From: Alphaproteobacteria bacterium | GTDB taxonomy: Bacteria > Pseudomonadota > Alphaproteobacteria > RF32 > CAG-239 | DNA: 34,389 nt | Assembly (NCBI GenBank): GCA_017939155.1 | Contig: JAGAZZ010000003.1 | Coordinates: forward strand, 1-34,389 | Direction: 5' to 3' | The notes under the pieces: model-generated | What the model was told of the DNA's origin: nothing | Database searches by the model: none | What the model saw: the letters and a program-made list of their open reading frames with translations, nothing else | Part shown: positions 15,192 through 23,638 of the stretch, in pieces | How positions within the stretch are numbered: position 1 is the first letter of the stretch | Layout: every line of letters starts with the position of its first letter | Position numbers and translations under genes: made by a program

Positions 15192-16442
15192 ATGAAATTA
15201 AATGCGCAGCCGGTCAGAGGCACTAAAGATTTTTTACCCAAAGAGATGGAACTCAGAGATTTTGTCAGAGAGAGAATTGAGGAAACGTATAAAAAATTCG
15301 GCTTTAACAAAATTTCCACCCCGATTATGGAAGATATTGAGCGTTTAGACAAGAGCGACGGGGGCGAAAACCTCTCGATGATTTTCAAACTTTTAAAACG
15401 CGGACAAAAGCTTGATTTAACAAAAGAAAATTTGTCTGAAAATGATTTGGTCGACAGCGGGCTCAGATATGATTTAACGATGCCTTTGTCGCGCTATTTT
15501 GCCAATAACAGACAGTTTTTGAACCAGCCGTTTAAGTCTATCCAAATTGACAGGGTGTTTCGGGCGGAAAGACCGCAAAAAGGGCGGTTTCGTGAGTTTT
15601 ATCAATGTGATATTGATATTATCGGCGATTCGTCGGTTAACGCCGAGATGGAGCTGATTGCGGCAACAACCTCGGCTTTGGAAGCGATTGGTTTTGACGG
15701 CTTTACCGTACGTCTTAACGACAGGCGGATTTTGACCGATATGATTTTGAGCGCGGGTTTTGCTCAAGATGATGTGATGAGCGTGTGCATTATTTTTGAC
15801 AAGCTTGATAAAATCGGGCTTGACGGGGTTAAGGCCGAGCTGTTGGAAAAAGGATATGCGACTGAGGTTGTGGCGAAGTTTACGGACATTATTGCCGACG
15901 TTGAGGGCAATGCGCTTAATGCAGCGGAAAAATACTGCCAAAACGTGGACGTTGTTGCCAATTTAAAGCGCGTGCTGGAGTTTGCCAAGACTATTTCTAA
16001 CGGCAAATTTGAGGCCGTGTATGACAAGTCTTTGGTGCGCGGTATGGGCTATTACACGGGGATGGTGTTTGAAATTGTCAGCCCGAAGTTCGGCTCATCA
16101 GTTGCCGGTGGTGGTCGTTATGACGAGATGATTGGCAAGTTTTTGGGCGAATCGGTGCCGGCAGTGGGCTTTTCTATCGGTTTTGAGCGGATTTGCTCGA
16201 TTTTGTTTGAGTCAGAATATAACTTTTTGCGACCAGAAAAGGTGGTTTTGGCTTATAATGCCGACGATGATTTTGCCGCAGTTGTGCTGAAAGCTAAAGA
16301 GATTATGGCAAAAGGTGCTGAGGTGACGATGCTCAAGCGCTCGAAAAAGTTTGGTAAACAGCTTGATGCCTTGATTGCAGCGGGGGCAAGGAGGATGGTT
16401 AGTTTTGGGCAAGAGGGTGAGAAAGTGTTGGAGGGGGATTGA
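15192..16442 (+). CDS. hisS: Histidine--tRNA ligase
   Basis: Class II synthetase charging tRNA-His. The 416 residues contain QPVRGTKDFLP at the N-terminus, motif 1, motif 2 (VFRAERPQKGRFREFYQCD), the adenylate pocket RYDLTMPLSRY, the HisA/HisB-type signature GMGYYTGMVFEI, GGGRYDEMIGKF and motif 3 (AVGFSIGFERI). The C-terminal anticodon-binding domain is present and ends with SFGQEGEKVLEGD. Start ATG 15192 follows AAGGAA. Length is usual. The stop TGA at 16440-16442 lies inside the first bases of a family-A palindrome, so the last codons may be shaped by that repeat. Confidence 0.97.
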   Translation: MKLNAQPVRGTKDFLPKEMELRDFVRERIEETYKKFGFNKISTPIMEDIERLDKSDGGENLSMIFKLLKRGQKLDLTKENLSENDLVDSGLRYDLTMPLSRYFANNRQFLNQPFKSIQIDRVFRAERPQKGRFREFYQCDIDIIGDSSVNAEMELIAATTSALEAIGFDGFTVRLNDRRILTDMILSAGFAQDDVMSVCIIFDKLDKIGLDGVKAELLEKGYATEVVAKFTDIIADVEGNALNAAEKYCQNVDVVANLKRVLEFAKTISNGKFEAVYDKSLVRGMGYYTGMVFEIVSPKFGSSVAGGGRYDEMIGKFLGESVPAVGFSIGFERICSILFESEYNFLRPEKVVLAYNADDDFAAVVLKAKEIMAKGAEVTMLKRSKKFGKQLDALIAAGARRMVSFGQEGEKVLEGD

Positions 16443-16531
16443 TAAAGCACGGTCATATAAGCGCCGGCGCTCGCTTATGTACTATTTTGTACACCGCGCT
16501 CACGGCGCCACTTATAGCACCGCACTTTCTC
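16440..16531. repeat. Family A palindrome, subtype 2, copy 1
   Basis: The arm TATAAGCGCC faces GGCGCCACTTATA, and AAAGCACGGT faces ACCGCACTTT. Apex CTTATGTACTATTTTGTACA. The outer match extends left across the hisS stop codon. Confidence 0.8.
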
Positions 16532-16542
16532 AAACCCATTGC

Positions 16543-16574
16543 AAAATTGCTCAACTAAGTTGAGCAATTTTTGG
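16543..16574 (+). terminator. Terminator after hisS
   Basis: ATTGCTCAACT/AGTTGAGCAAT hairpin followed by TTTTTGG. The same hairpin with small changes follows other subtype-2 copies. Confidence 0.75.
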
Positions 16575-16580
16575 TTTTAA

Positions 16581-16744
16581 ATAGGGCTTGCTAAATTGTG
16601 AATTAGTTCGCGGATGGAAGTCCCTCTTCTTTGGGGGGCTCGCAAAAGCACCGGTCATGATTGCGAATTTAAAGTCTTATGTACTCGTTTTGTACACCGC
16701 AACTTTAAATTCGCTTCCAGCACCGGCACTCTACAAGCCCTATG
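16581..16744. repeat. Family A mosaic, subtype 2, copy 2
   Basis: The outer ATAGGGCTTG faces CAAGCCCTAT. A left fragment of subtype 1 (GTGAATTAGTTCGCGGATGG) comes first. The full subtype-2 palindrome follows, with arms GCGAATTTAAAGT/ACTTTAAATTCGC and apex TATGTACTCGTTTTGTACAC. A further left-arm fragment (AGGGCTTGCAAAAGCGCTGG) starts at about 16785. Confidence 0.8.
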
Positions 16745-16776
16745 CAAAATTGTTCAACTTAGTTGAGCAATTTTTG
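16744..16776 (+). terminator. Terminator-like hairpin
   Basis: AAATTGTTCAACT/AGTTGAGCAATTT plus a T run; near copy of the hairpin at 16543. Confidence 0.6.
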
Positions 16777-16824
16777 GTTTTAAATAGGGCTTGCAAAAGC
16801 GCTGGTCTATATAGTTTAAAGGAG

Positions 16825-16850
16825 AAAGGGCGGTTTTGCCGCCCTTTTTG
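16825..16850. terminator. Bidirectional terminator
   Basis: AAAGGGCGG/CCGCCCTTT with TTTTG loop and T runs on both sides. It would end the minus-strand gene at 16870. Confidence 0.75.
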
Positions 16851-16869
16851 AGGAGATGATGAGAGAGTT

Positions 16870-17607
16870 TTAACGACCACTGCGTGTAGCGGCATCGATG
16901 ATTGCACCGACAGTAACGGCTCCGTGCACAATGCGTTCTGCACGGCTGGGTCTGCCGCGATGAGGTGTCCCGTAGCCATTGCCATACGTTCTCTTTTGGT
17001 CAGGGCAACCGTAACCGTGTTTGTCATGGTTGTAATGGTTATATTGGTTGTGTCCGGCTTCTCGCGCTGCCATCGAATTTTTGTAATCTCCGTATTGTAC
17101 ACCATCACGCGGGTCATTAGGCAAAAACATAACTTGGTCTGGGTCAGATGCTTTGCAATAAGCTCCTTGGTAGCCTTTGTGGCTGCCATCGCTTGCTCCG
17201 AGACGATTTAGACCATCTGAAAGAACAGGGTCATAAACCCAGCCATTGGCGCGTGCCCATTCCGGTGTGCCTTCTATAAGATTGTTTGGATTTGACTGAC
17301 GGTTTGTTTGTCTTGTTGTTGTGTTTGTGCGCGTACGCGTATTGGTATTCGTTTGGGTATTTGTATTTCCATTCCTCAGCTTTCTGGCTTCGGGGGAATT
17401 TGGGTCAATCGGGGTTAATCTGAAACCGTTGCTTGTTTTGCCGTCATTATTATCAAGTTCTTGATTGGGGGCATATTGTTCGGTTTTAGGTTGCTCGGGA
17501 GCTTCAGGGGTGGCGGCTTCGGCGCTTGTTGGTGCCATTGGGGCTAAAGTGCTAGCGGCTACGCCTAATTTTAGCAATTGGCTTCTGATTTTGTCTTTAA
17601 TGCTCAT
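16870..17607 (-). CDS. Unknown exported protein with shared Tyr/His-rich module
   Basis: 245 residues, family not recognised. The N-terminus looks like a Sec signal peptide (MSIKDKIRSQLLKLGVAAST, cut after SAEA). Next come a Pro/Glu/Gln-rich linker, a Thr/Asn/Arg low-complexity tract (about 80-105) and a module from GTPEWARANGWVYDPVLSDG to HDKHGYGCPDQK. The module is nearly identical to one near the C-terminus of the 1185-residue protein next door. It is rich in Tyr, His, Asn and Asp and could bind metal or glycans; that is a guess. Start ATG 17607 follows a strong GGAGG site and a TTGCAC-N17-TATACT promoter. Both genes are separately promoted on the same strand. Confidence 0.8.
   Translation of the reverse strand: MSIKDKIRSQLLKLGVAASTLAPMAPTSAEAATPEAPEQPKTEQYAPNQELDNNDGKTSNGFRLTPIDPNSPEARKLRNGNTNTQTNTNTRTRTNTTTRQTNRQSNPNNLIEGTPEWARANGWVYDPVLSDGLNRLGASDGSHKGYQGAYCKASDPDQVMFLPNDPRDGVQYGDYKNSMAAREAGHNQYNHYNHDKHGYGCPDQKRTYGNGYGTPHRGRPSRAERIVHGAVTVGAIIDAATRSGR
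17001..17262 (-). repeat. Shared coding module, copy 1
   Basis: 262 bp almost identical at the DNA level to 17874-18135, same length and frame, inside two neighbouring genes. Synonymous sites are conserved too, which points to recent duplication or gene conversion. Confidence 0.9.
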
Positions 17608-17635
17608 AATGTCCTCCTTTTAAACTGTTTTTTAT

Positions 17636-17664
17636 AGTATAGCATAAAAAAAGAGGGGGTGCAA
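17636..17664 (-). promoter_or_regulatory. Promoter of the 245-residue protein gene
   Basis: Minus strand: TTGCAC (17664-17659), 17-bp spacer, TATACT (17641-17636), about 28 bp before the ATG. Confidence 0.65.
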
Positions 17665-17694
17665 GTGTTTTTTTAGGGCTTAAAAGTTGGTTTA

Positions 17695-20600
17695 TCAGCG
17701 GAAGATGTGTTTGGTGTGATGGATGACATCTAAAACCTGGTGGGCGGTAAGGGCGCCTTTATCCACTGCGGCAACAACTTTATCAACGCCAGAGTTCGGG
17801 TGAATTACGCCGGTTCCGTAAAGAACACGGTGTGCTATTCCGTATGACCTAGGGATGTGATTGTGTTTTTCATCAGGGCAACCATAGCCGTGTTTGTCAT
17901 GGTTATAATGGTTATATTGGTTGTGTCCGGCTTCTCGCGCTGCCATCGAATTTTTGTAATCTCCGTATTGTACTCCATCACGCGGGTCATTAGGTAAGAA
18001 CATAACTCGGTCAGGGTCATCTATTTTGTAATAAGCTCCTTGGTAGCCTTTGTGGCTGCCATCGCTTGCTCCGAGACGATTTAGACCATCTGAAAGAACA
18101 GGGTCATAAACCCAACCATTGGCGCGTGCCCATTCAGGAGAGCCTACCACTAAGTCAACCGCGACTTGTTCTGCCGGGTGGTGATGGTCAGAGGCAGGTT
18201 CGTGGGTATGGTGTTGAGGCGTGTGGGTGGTGGTTTGATGAGGTGCGGTTTGCGGTTCAGTGCCGGGGAAATGGTCTACGGGTTCTAATTTAAAGCCCAA
18301 ACCGGAGCCGGTGTTTTGCTCAGTTTGTTCAGGTGCCGGCGTTGCCGGTTCGGCGGCTTTGGGTTCGTGATGAACCGTTGTGTGCGTTGTTGTATGAGTC
18401 GCAGTGTGGTGCGTTTCGGTATAATGAAAACGTTGCTGTTCGTCAAAATGCTCGGCCATATAGGTTTTTAGACCTTCGTTGTTGGAACAATCGTGGGTCT
18501 GCATATACTCTAACAGCTCGGCTGACGTGTGGATATTGTCTATCCCCATAGCGGCGGCGACAGCGTGCGGCTCGGCAAGAGCGGCGTGTGTTGCCATATA
18601 GGCGTTGGCGCCGTATATCTTGCTCATATTTTCCGCAGTCGTGTGGATTTGTTCGTTTGTAAAGCTTACTTTGGTTTGATTGCTTTCCAAATCTGCCGTG
18701 GCGCTGGTGTGCGCAGAGCGGTTTATATGACCGGAGTTTTCGGCTTTGGCAGCTTCTAAGTTTTGCGTGGCTTTGGTCTGTTCTGCAGATTGGGTTGTCG
18801 GTTTAGCTTCGTTTTGTTCGGCTGTTGCGGTGTTTTCTGCTGCAGCGGCATAGCCTCGGACTACGTTGGGAGCGGCTTTGGTGTGTGAAGTTGTGTCAGT
18901 GTTCTCTTGCGTGGGCGTTTCAACCGAAGCGGCGGCGTATTTGGCTTCTACCGGCGTTTCAGTTCGAGTGGTGTCGGCAACCGCGGCGGCGTTTTGAGCT
19001 TCTACCGGTGTTTCGGTGCGAGTGGTGTCCGCGACCTCAGCGGTATATTGGGTTTGTACCGGAGTTTCGGTTCGAGTGGTGTCGGCAACCTCGGCGGTGT
19101 TTTGAGCGATAGTGTCAGTTTTGACCGGTTCGGGAGTGTTTTGCACCGGTGTTTCAGTTTTAATGTGGTCTTGAACGTCGTTTGGAGTGGCGTTTATATT
19201 GGCTTGACCGGTGTCATGAGGGGCGGAAGAAGAAGCGTGTGATATGCCGACTTTAACTCCTATTGCTAATACAGAACCAAGGAAAGCACCTAAAGCTTTG
19301 CTGATGCCTTCCTCTTTATTTTTTGTCTTTCTGTTTTGTAGAGCTTTTTGCTTGTTAATAATTTCTTGGCGCTTTTGAGGGTCTGTTTCATTTATGAGGG
19401 CTTGGGCTAACTGTTTTTCTTGGCGTTTTAAGGTGTATGCTTCTACCCAGTTGGGGACAGTATTGAAAACAGCACCTATTGAAACGCGTCCGAATATTCC
19501 CAATGACGAAGCTGTGTTGTTGACGCTTTGCAGAGCGGCTGGCGAATCTAAGCCTAAGGCTTGAACAGCGCTGTTAACGCCGGTGCCAAGAGAAAGGGCG
19601 CCTAGGGCAGTGGTGACGCCGGCGCCCAGTAAAAGCGCTGTTTTTTTGTTTTTGGAAATTGAAGGGTCTGAGAGTTGTTGCTTCATATTTTTCCATTGTT
19701 TGGCGGTATTATATGCAATCAACGTGGCAGTGCCGATACCCGGAGGCGGAATCATCCCGGCAACGGTGAACATTGCGGTTGATTTAGCAACACCGATACC
19801 AACTTTGGCGCATAAGAGTGCATATTTTTTGGCTGTTTGGTATTTTTTGCCGTAACGACTGGATAATTTTTCATCAAGCGGTTCGAGCTTTCTTTTAATG
19901 GTTGCGGCTAATTTGGTTCCCAAACCGAATTTTTGCTCCGAGCGGGTTTTTATTTCTTCTACCCGGTTAACTCCAACGGCTAATTTGGCGGCGATTTCTG
20001 TTGAGCTAAAGTGTTGTGTTTCGCTTGTGGGTTGGAGAAGCTGCTCAAGTTGTTCTTTAAAAACTTCGTCCATTTCTTCCTGGGACGGATTTTTAGTTTT
20101 TGCCAGTTCAAGAGCGGCTAATTGGGCGGCAAGGTTATAAAAGTCTTTTTTGGGTTTGTTTTGCTGCTTTAACAGGGAAGCCCAGGAATTTTTGTAATTG
20201 TCTTTCCATGACGGAGGTTCAAAGCTGTAACCATCCATTAAAGAAAGAGCTTCGTCTTCTTCTTTCTTCAATTTGTCTTCGTAATAATATAGCGCAGAGC
20301 TATAATTGGCTTCAAAATCAGCGGCTATTTCTTTGGGGCTCTTGTTTTCTGATGATTGCGTCGGGTCTTGAGAGTTTTCTTGTTTCGGAAAATATTTTTG
20401 GTCGTATTGATAGAGAGCCGTGGCAATTTCGTGTCGTATATCTTGATAGACAGAAGAAAAGCCAGCCTCTTTTATTTGCTCGGCTAACAACAGATAAGCG
20501 TATGCGTTGCTAGGGTTGATGTCTTCCGGTTTTATGCTGTTTAAGCGTTCAGCAATCAGGGTATTTATTTCATTTTGTTTTTCTTGGTCTTTTTTTTGGT

Positions 20601-21252
20601 TATAGTATTCGCTTGCCTCAAGCAAAAAATCCGGTGAAACAAAGGCATTCAGGCGTTCCGTGGGAGTTGAAAGTTCCATTGTCTCTTTAATGTTTTTGGA
20701 GCCTAGTTTGGGAATGGAGCTTAAATAGCTTTGTTTGGTGTTTGAAGCTTCTAAGCCTTTGAGAATTTCCTTTTCCTCGTCATAAGACGGATAAAGATTT
20801 ACGGTATATTGATATTGGTTTTGCTGAGAAGTGTTATTCTCTGAGGGTGACGGAGAGTTATTTTCATCGTTTATGGGGAATGAATTAGGCGCGGAGGTGT
20901 TGTTTTCATCGTTTAAGATGAGAGGCTCGGGAGTGATGGTTTCATCGGTTGTATTTTCTTCTGTGGTATTTTCTTCGGTCGTATTTTCGTTTGTGGTATC
21001 GGTATCGCTTGAGGTATTGTTTTCTGCTGTTGGAGTGGAGGCGTTTTCATCTGCCGGTGCGGGTGTTGGGTTTTGTTGAGCATTTTCTTGCGCATTAGCT
21101 CTGTTATCCAGCACTTTTAAGAGCCTTTCTGCTTTTTGGCGTTCGTTGCTGTTATAGGGAGCGTTGGCAAGAACTTGGTTTAGCAAATCCCTTTGCTCTT
21201 CGGTAATATTTTCACTGTTCAAACCTTGTAAGTGCGATGCTTTTTTAGCCAT
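17695..21252 (-). CDS. Unknown 1185-residue repeat-bearing protein
   Basis: No family recognised. The start is taken as ATG 21252 (MAKKASHLQGLN), eight bases after GGAGAG; a TTG four codons earlier overlaps that site. Regions in order: an acidic Asn/Thr/Glu-rich tract with ENTTEENTTEENTTDE (about 60-150), a helical Lys/Glu-rich part, two hydrophobic glycine/alanine-rich stretches around VAKSTAMFTVAGMIPPPGIG and LLLGAGVTTALGALSLGTGV, and a third at ALGAFLGSVLAIGVKVGI. After these comes a Thr/Ala-rich segment with about 20-residue repeats built on VADTTRTETPV. A His/Thr-rich tract follows, and finally the shared WARANGWVYDP module. There is no signal peptide. The glycine-rich hydrophobic segments resemble those of membrane-inserting effectors or toxins, but this is only a resemblance. 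Confidence 0.82.
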   Translation of the reverse strand: MAKKASHLQGLNSENITEEQRDLLNQVLANAPYNSNERQKAERLLKVLDNRANAQENAQQNPTPAPADENASTPTAENNTSSDTDTTNENTTEENTTEENTTDETITPEPLILNDENNTSAPNSFPINDENNSPSPSENNTSQQNQYQYTVNLYPSYDEEKEILKGLEASNTKQSYLSSIPKLGSKNIKETMELSTPTERLNAFVSPDFLLEASEYYNQKKDQEKQNEINTLIAERLNSIKPEDINPSNAYAYLLLAEQIKEAGFSSVYQDIRHEIATALYQYDQKYFPKQENSQDPTQSSENKSPKEIAADFEANYSSALYYYEDKLKKEEDEALSLMDGYSFEPPSWKDNYKNSWASLLKQQNKPKKDFYNLAAQLAALELAKTKNPSQEEMDEVFKEQLEQLLQPTSETQHFSSTEIAAKLAVGVNRVEEIKTRSEQKFGLGTKLAATIKRKLEPLDEKLSSRYGKKYQTAKKYALLCAKVGIGVAKSTAMFTVAGMIPPPGIGTATLIAYNTAKQWKNMKQQLSDPSISKNKKTALLLGAGVTTALGALSLGTGVNSAVQALGLDSPAALQSVNNTASSLGIFGRVSIGAVFNTVPNWVEAYTLKRQEKQLAQALINETDPQKRQEIINKQKALQNRKTKNKEEGISKALGAFLGSVLAIGVKVGISHASSSAPHDTGQANINATPNDVQDHIKTETPVQNTPEPVKTDTIAQNTAEVADTTRTETPVQTQYTAEVADTTRTETPVEAQNAAAVADTTRTETPVEAKYAAASVETPTQENTDTTSHTKAAPNVVRGYAAAAENTATAEQNEAKPTTQSAEQTKATQNLEAAKAENSGHINRSAHTSATADLESNQTKVSFTNEQIHTTAENMSKIYGANAYMATHAALAEPHAVAAAMGIDNIHTSAELLEYMQTHDCSNNEGLKTYMAEHFDEQQRFHYTETHHTATHTTTHTTVHHEPKAAEPATPAPEQTEQNTGSGLGFKLEPVDHFPGTEPQTAPHQTTTHTPQHHTHEPASDHHHPAEQVAVDLVVGSPEWARANGWVYDPVLSDGLNRLGASDGSHKGYQGAYYKIDDPDRVMFLPNDPRDGVQYGDYKNSMAAREAGHNQYNHYNHDKHGYGCPDEKHNHIPRSYGIAHRVLYGTGVIHPNSGVDKVVAAVDKGALTAHQVLDVIHHTKHIFR
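17874..18135 (-). repeat. Shared coding module, copy 2
   Basis: Partner of 17001-17262. Differences cluster in the short stretch encoding KIDDPDRV versus KASDPDQV. Confidence 0.9.
18960..19120 (-). repeat. In-gene tandem repeat (TRTETPV units)
   Basis: At least three units of about 60 bp encode VADTTRTETPV followed by a variable spacer of around 8-10 residues. The tract is likely to vary in length between strains. Confidence 0.7.
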
Positions 21253-21291
21253 ATTTCTCTCCAACCGATAGTGTGGTGTTGATTTAGAGCT

Positions 21292-21320
21292 AATTTAGCA
21301 TAAATTTTGGGGTTGGTCAA
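21292..21320 (-). promoter_or_regulatory. Promoter of the 1185-residue protein gene
   Basis: Minus strand: TTGACC (21320-21315), 17-bp spacer, TAAATT (21297-21292), leaving a leader of about 35 nt. Confidence 0.55.
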
Positions 21321-21342
21321 TATTTTTTTTGTTAACAGAGGG

Positions 21343-21963
21343 TTATTTGCGGCGGTGTTTCGGGGTCTTGTTTTGCTCGGTTCTTTTGCTGAATGTGAAC
21401 AGCGTGTCGTTAAGCGTTGCATCAGTCACCGTATCATACAATGACAAGGAAACCTCCAAAGACTGCGGGGTGATGACTTTCCACTGTTTTAATTCAAACG
21501 GATTGTTGGCGAAAGTCAGCGTGAAAGGACCCAATTCTTGAGCTTTGTTGTATTTTAAGCTGATTTTGGTCATTCCGGGGTCTTTGATAAAATTAGTTAC
21601 CTTGAGGTCTTGGTTATTGATTTTAATCGTGTTGGCAAGAATAAGCGCTGCCGGAATATCCTCATAATCAATATTAGTTATCTGGTCTAACTCTTTGTCA
21701 TAATAGACAATATAGTCGCCGTTGCCGACAATTAAGATGTTTGAGGGGGCGTTGTATTCCATACGGATTTTATTGGGCTTTTTAATGTAAAGTCTGCCTT
21801 CGACTTTTTCACCGTTAGAGGCAATTTGCACAAAATCAGCAGACAACGTTTGAATCGAATTAAGATAATTTTCGACCTTTTGAATGTCCTCTTTGGTGGC
21901 GGCGGCGTGCGCAGATGTGGAGAAAAGCAAGAATACGGCTAAAATTTTTGCAATTTGTTTCAT
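21343..21963 (-). CDS. lolA: Outer-membrane lipoprotein carrier LolA family
   Basis: Periplasmic chaperone moving lipoproteins from LolCDE to the outer membrane. The 206 residues have a signal peptide (1-20, ending AHA) and the LolA half-barrel pattern: LNSIQTLSADFVQIASNG, EGRLYIKKPNKIRMEYN, VGNGDYIVYYDKELDQIT, then the C-terminal sheet with KQWKVITPQSLEVSLSLYD. Length is typical. The C-terminal tail is Lys/Arg-rich (TEQNKTPKHRRK). In many Alphaproteobacteria lolA neighbours ftsK or xth; here it stands between two unknown genes. Some LolA-fold relatives serve other lipids, but the alignment-like pattern favours LolA. Confidence 0.9.
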   Translation of the reverse strand: MKQIAKILAVFLLFSTSAHAAATKEDIQKVENYLNSIQTLSADFVQIASNGEKVEGRLYIKKPNKIRMEYNAPSNILIVGNGDYIVYYDKELDQITNIDYEDIPAALILANTIKINNQDLKVTNFIKDPGMTKISLKYNKAQELGPFTLTFANNPFELKQWKVITPQSLEVSLSLYDTVTDATLNDTLFTFSKRTEQNKTPKHRRK

Positions 21964-22096
21964 TTTTGTCCCTCAAATATTTCCTTTGTTTGCTATATGT
22001 AACAGTTTTTTTAGTGTTTTCAAGTCTAAATGCGGGGCTATGAACAGTTTATTGAGAGCGTTTTTTTTGTTGAGTCGGCGGGGGCTTATTTTTTAC

Positions 22097-22125
22097 TTGA
22101 TTTGTGTGAAAAAAAAGCTTAGTAT
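22097..22125 (+). promoter_or_regulatory. Promoter of the 201-residue gene
   Basis: TTGATT (22097-22102), 17-bp spacer, TAGTAT (22120-22125); leader about 40 nt, AT-rich, without a clear Shine-Dalgarno. Confidence 0.45.
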
Positions 22126-22171
22126 AAATATGATTTTATATTTTTATGTCTAATTAATTAAAAAATTTATT

Positions 22172-22777
22172 ATGAGAATTTTGCGTTTTTTTAAATCCGG
22201 CGCGTGGCGTTCTTTAGGTCGAAAGAAGAGATGTGCGGAGATTGTGGGTTCTGCGCCCGGTTTGGGTGGCGAAGTTTACAACGTTTCCGAAGTGAACAGG
22301 ACTGATAAAACGGTTTTGGCAAAAAGTGTGACGGACGGCGATATTATTTATCAGTCCGATGTTGCACATAAACTCTTTATCGAACATCTGGAGAGCGGGC
22401 AAACAGGTGTGTTTGACAACGGCAGGCAGATTAGTGTTCCTGTTGGTGACGGCGTATTGAGCTTCGATTATGCTTTGGATAGACGTTTGCATCATATGCT
22501 TATTATGCTTGGTGCTGTTGCTTATAAGGATATGGTGACCGGTGAAGTGATGGATAAGGTGGCTTTTAGTAAAAAACAAGACTCTCTTAGTATGTTTGAG
22601 GTTGACTATCTTGCTATCGGTCATGAGAACGGTTTATACTCATTGTATGTGTTTGTCCATAATGACCGTCGTTGCGGTGCCGTTTGCAGAGTGACGGGGG
22701 CTGCTGCGCTTAGATGCGCTATTAGCAGAAGCCTGTATGTCTTGGATGACAACGGGTATTATCGTTTCGTAAAGTAG
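22172..22777 (+). CDS. Unknown 201-residue protein
   Basis: No family recognised. Basic N-terminus (MRILRFFKSGAWRSLGRKKR) without a signal peptide, then an alpha/beta-looking body with GQTGVFDNGRQISVPVGDGV and RLHHMLIMLGAVAYKDMVTG, and a C-terminal part with two Cys (RRCGAVCRVTGAAALRCAIS). It has its own promoter and a strong terminator directly after the stop, so it is a single-gene unit. The ATG at 22172 lacks a clear ribosome site; no better start is seen. Confidence 0.7.
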   Translation: MRILRFFKSGAWRSLGRKKRCAEIVGSAPGLGGEVYNVSEVNRTDKTVLAKSVTDGDIIYQSDVAHKLFIEHLESGQTGVFDNGRQISVPVGDGVLSFDYALDRRLHHMLIMLGAVAYKDMVTGEVMDKVAFSKKQDSLSMFEVDYLAIGHENGLYSLYVFVHNDRRCGAVCRVTGAAALRCAISRSLYVLDDNGYYRFVK

Positions 22778-22806
22778 AAAAAGACGTCCGTTCGGGCGTC
22801 TTTTTT
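22778..22806. terminator. Bidirectional intrinsic terminator
   Basis: AAAAAGACGTCC/GGGCGTCTTTTT stem with GTTC loop. It serves the 201-residue gene on plus and the converging transglycosylase gene on minus. Confidence 0.88.
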
Positions 22807-22809
22807 GGT

Positions 22810-23469
22810 TTAAAACAGCGTTTGTTTTGGTGTTTTGCTGATAAACTCGGCATAGTGCTTTTCAAGCCGGTTTTTATAGCCCAAGCCTTTGCTCGTGATT
22901 TTGGAGTGATAGTGCATAGCGGTTTTTTGCCAGCTTTTGGTGCGGTTGTAGAGCTTTTTTAAGAAGCTTGCGCTGTAAGCGGTGTTTGCTTTCGGGTCAA
23001 AAGCTTCATCGAGGCTTTTAAAAGCGTTGCCGTGATATTTTAAGTTTATTTGCATACAGCCGACATCAATGTTGGTGATGCCTTTGTTTTGAAGGGCAAT
23101 GACTGCGGCGACGGCTTCGGCTTTGTTTTTATAGTAATAGCCTTTGCCGTTAGCATGTACTGTCCAAGGCCAAGCAACACGCTGATTGGTTTTGGTATCC
23201 CATCTGCCGCTTTCAACCGAGGCGATTGTGGCAAGCAGGTTCTTTTTTATTCCATAAGCAGTTTCAGCCTCTGCAACGGCCAGAGCGCAAAGTTCCTCGT
23301 TTGCGGGCGTTTTAGCTGAAACGTTTGTGTTTAAATCTAAAGATTGTTTGTTTGGGTTTGGTAAATCTGTAATAAGATTTAAATTTATGGTGTTTTGGGC
23401 TTCATAAGCCATTGATGGCGCAGTTAACATACTAACCAGTGCCATGAAGACGCTGAGGCGTTTTAACAC
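22810..23469 (-). CDS. Lytic transglycosylase, SLT domain
   Basis: Periplasmic muramidase-like enzyme that cleaves peptidoglycan with formation of anhydro ends. 219 residues: a signal peptide (1-21), a short linker, then the SLT domain with catalytic Glu86 in TIASVESGRW, followed by GITNIDVGCMQINLKYH (the conserved GxMQxN motif) and the AMHYHSKITSKGLGYKNRL tail. No LysM or other binding domain is present, so it is a small single-domain enzyme like the VirB1- and flagellar-associated types. The start is GTG 23469 with AAGGAA upstream. The 169-bp leader to the next gene holds a GGCGGTT/AACCGGCC-type hairpin near 23535-23552. Confidence 0.9.
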   Translation of the reverse strand: MLKRLSVFMALVSMLTAPSMAYEAQNTINLNLITDLPNPNKQSLDLNTNVSAKTPANEELCALAVAEAETAYGIKKNLLATIASVESGRWDTKTNQRVAWPWTVHANGKGYYYKNKAEAVAAVIALQNKGITNIDVGCMQINLKYHGNAFKSLDEAFDPKANTAYSASFLKKLYNRTKSWQKTAMHYHSKITSKGLGYKNRLEKHYAEFISKTPKQTLF

Positions 23470-23638
23470 GATATATATTTCCTTGATACCGTTTTAAGGC
23501 AAAAGAGCGTCCCTGTCTTTAAACTTTCGGCTCCGGCGGTTAAAAAACCGGCCTTAAACCCGGGTTGGTTACTTTATGCCAAAGGGGAATATAATGCTCC
23601 TTTTGACAAACTCAAGGGGTGCTTTTAACATATTTATT

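Noticed and set aside
16588..16851. 87-codon plus-strand ORF after hisS
   Set aside because: It translates mosaic family A repeats and a terminator; no supporting signals.
18825..19242. Plus-strand ORFs opposite the TRTETPV repeat region
   Set aside because: They are frame shadows of a repetitive Thr/Glu coding tract, with no ribosome site.
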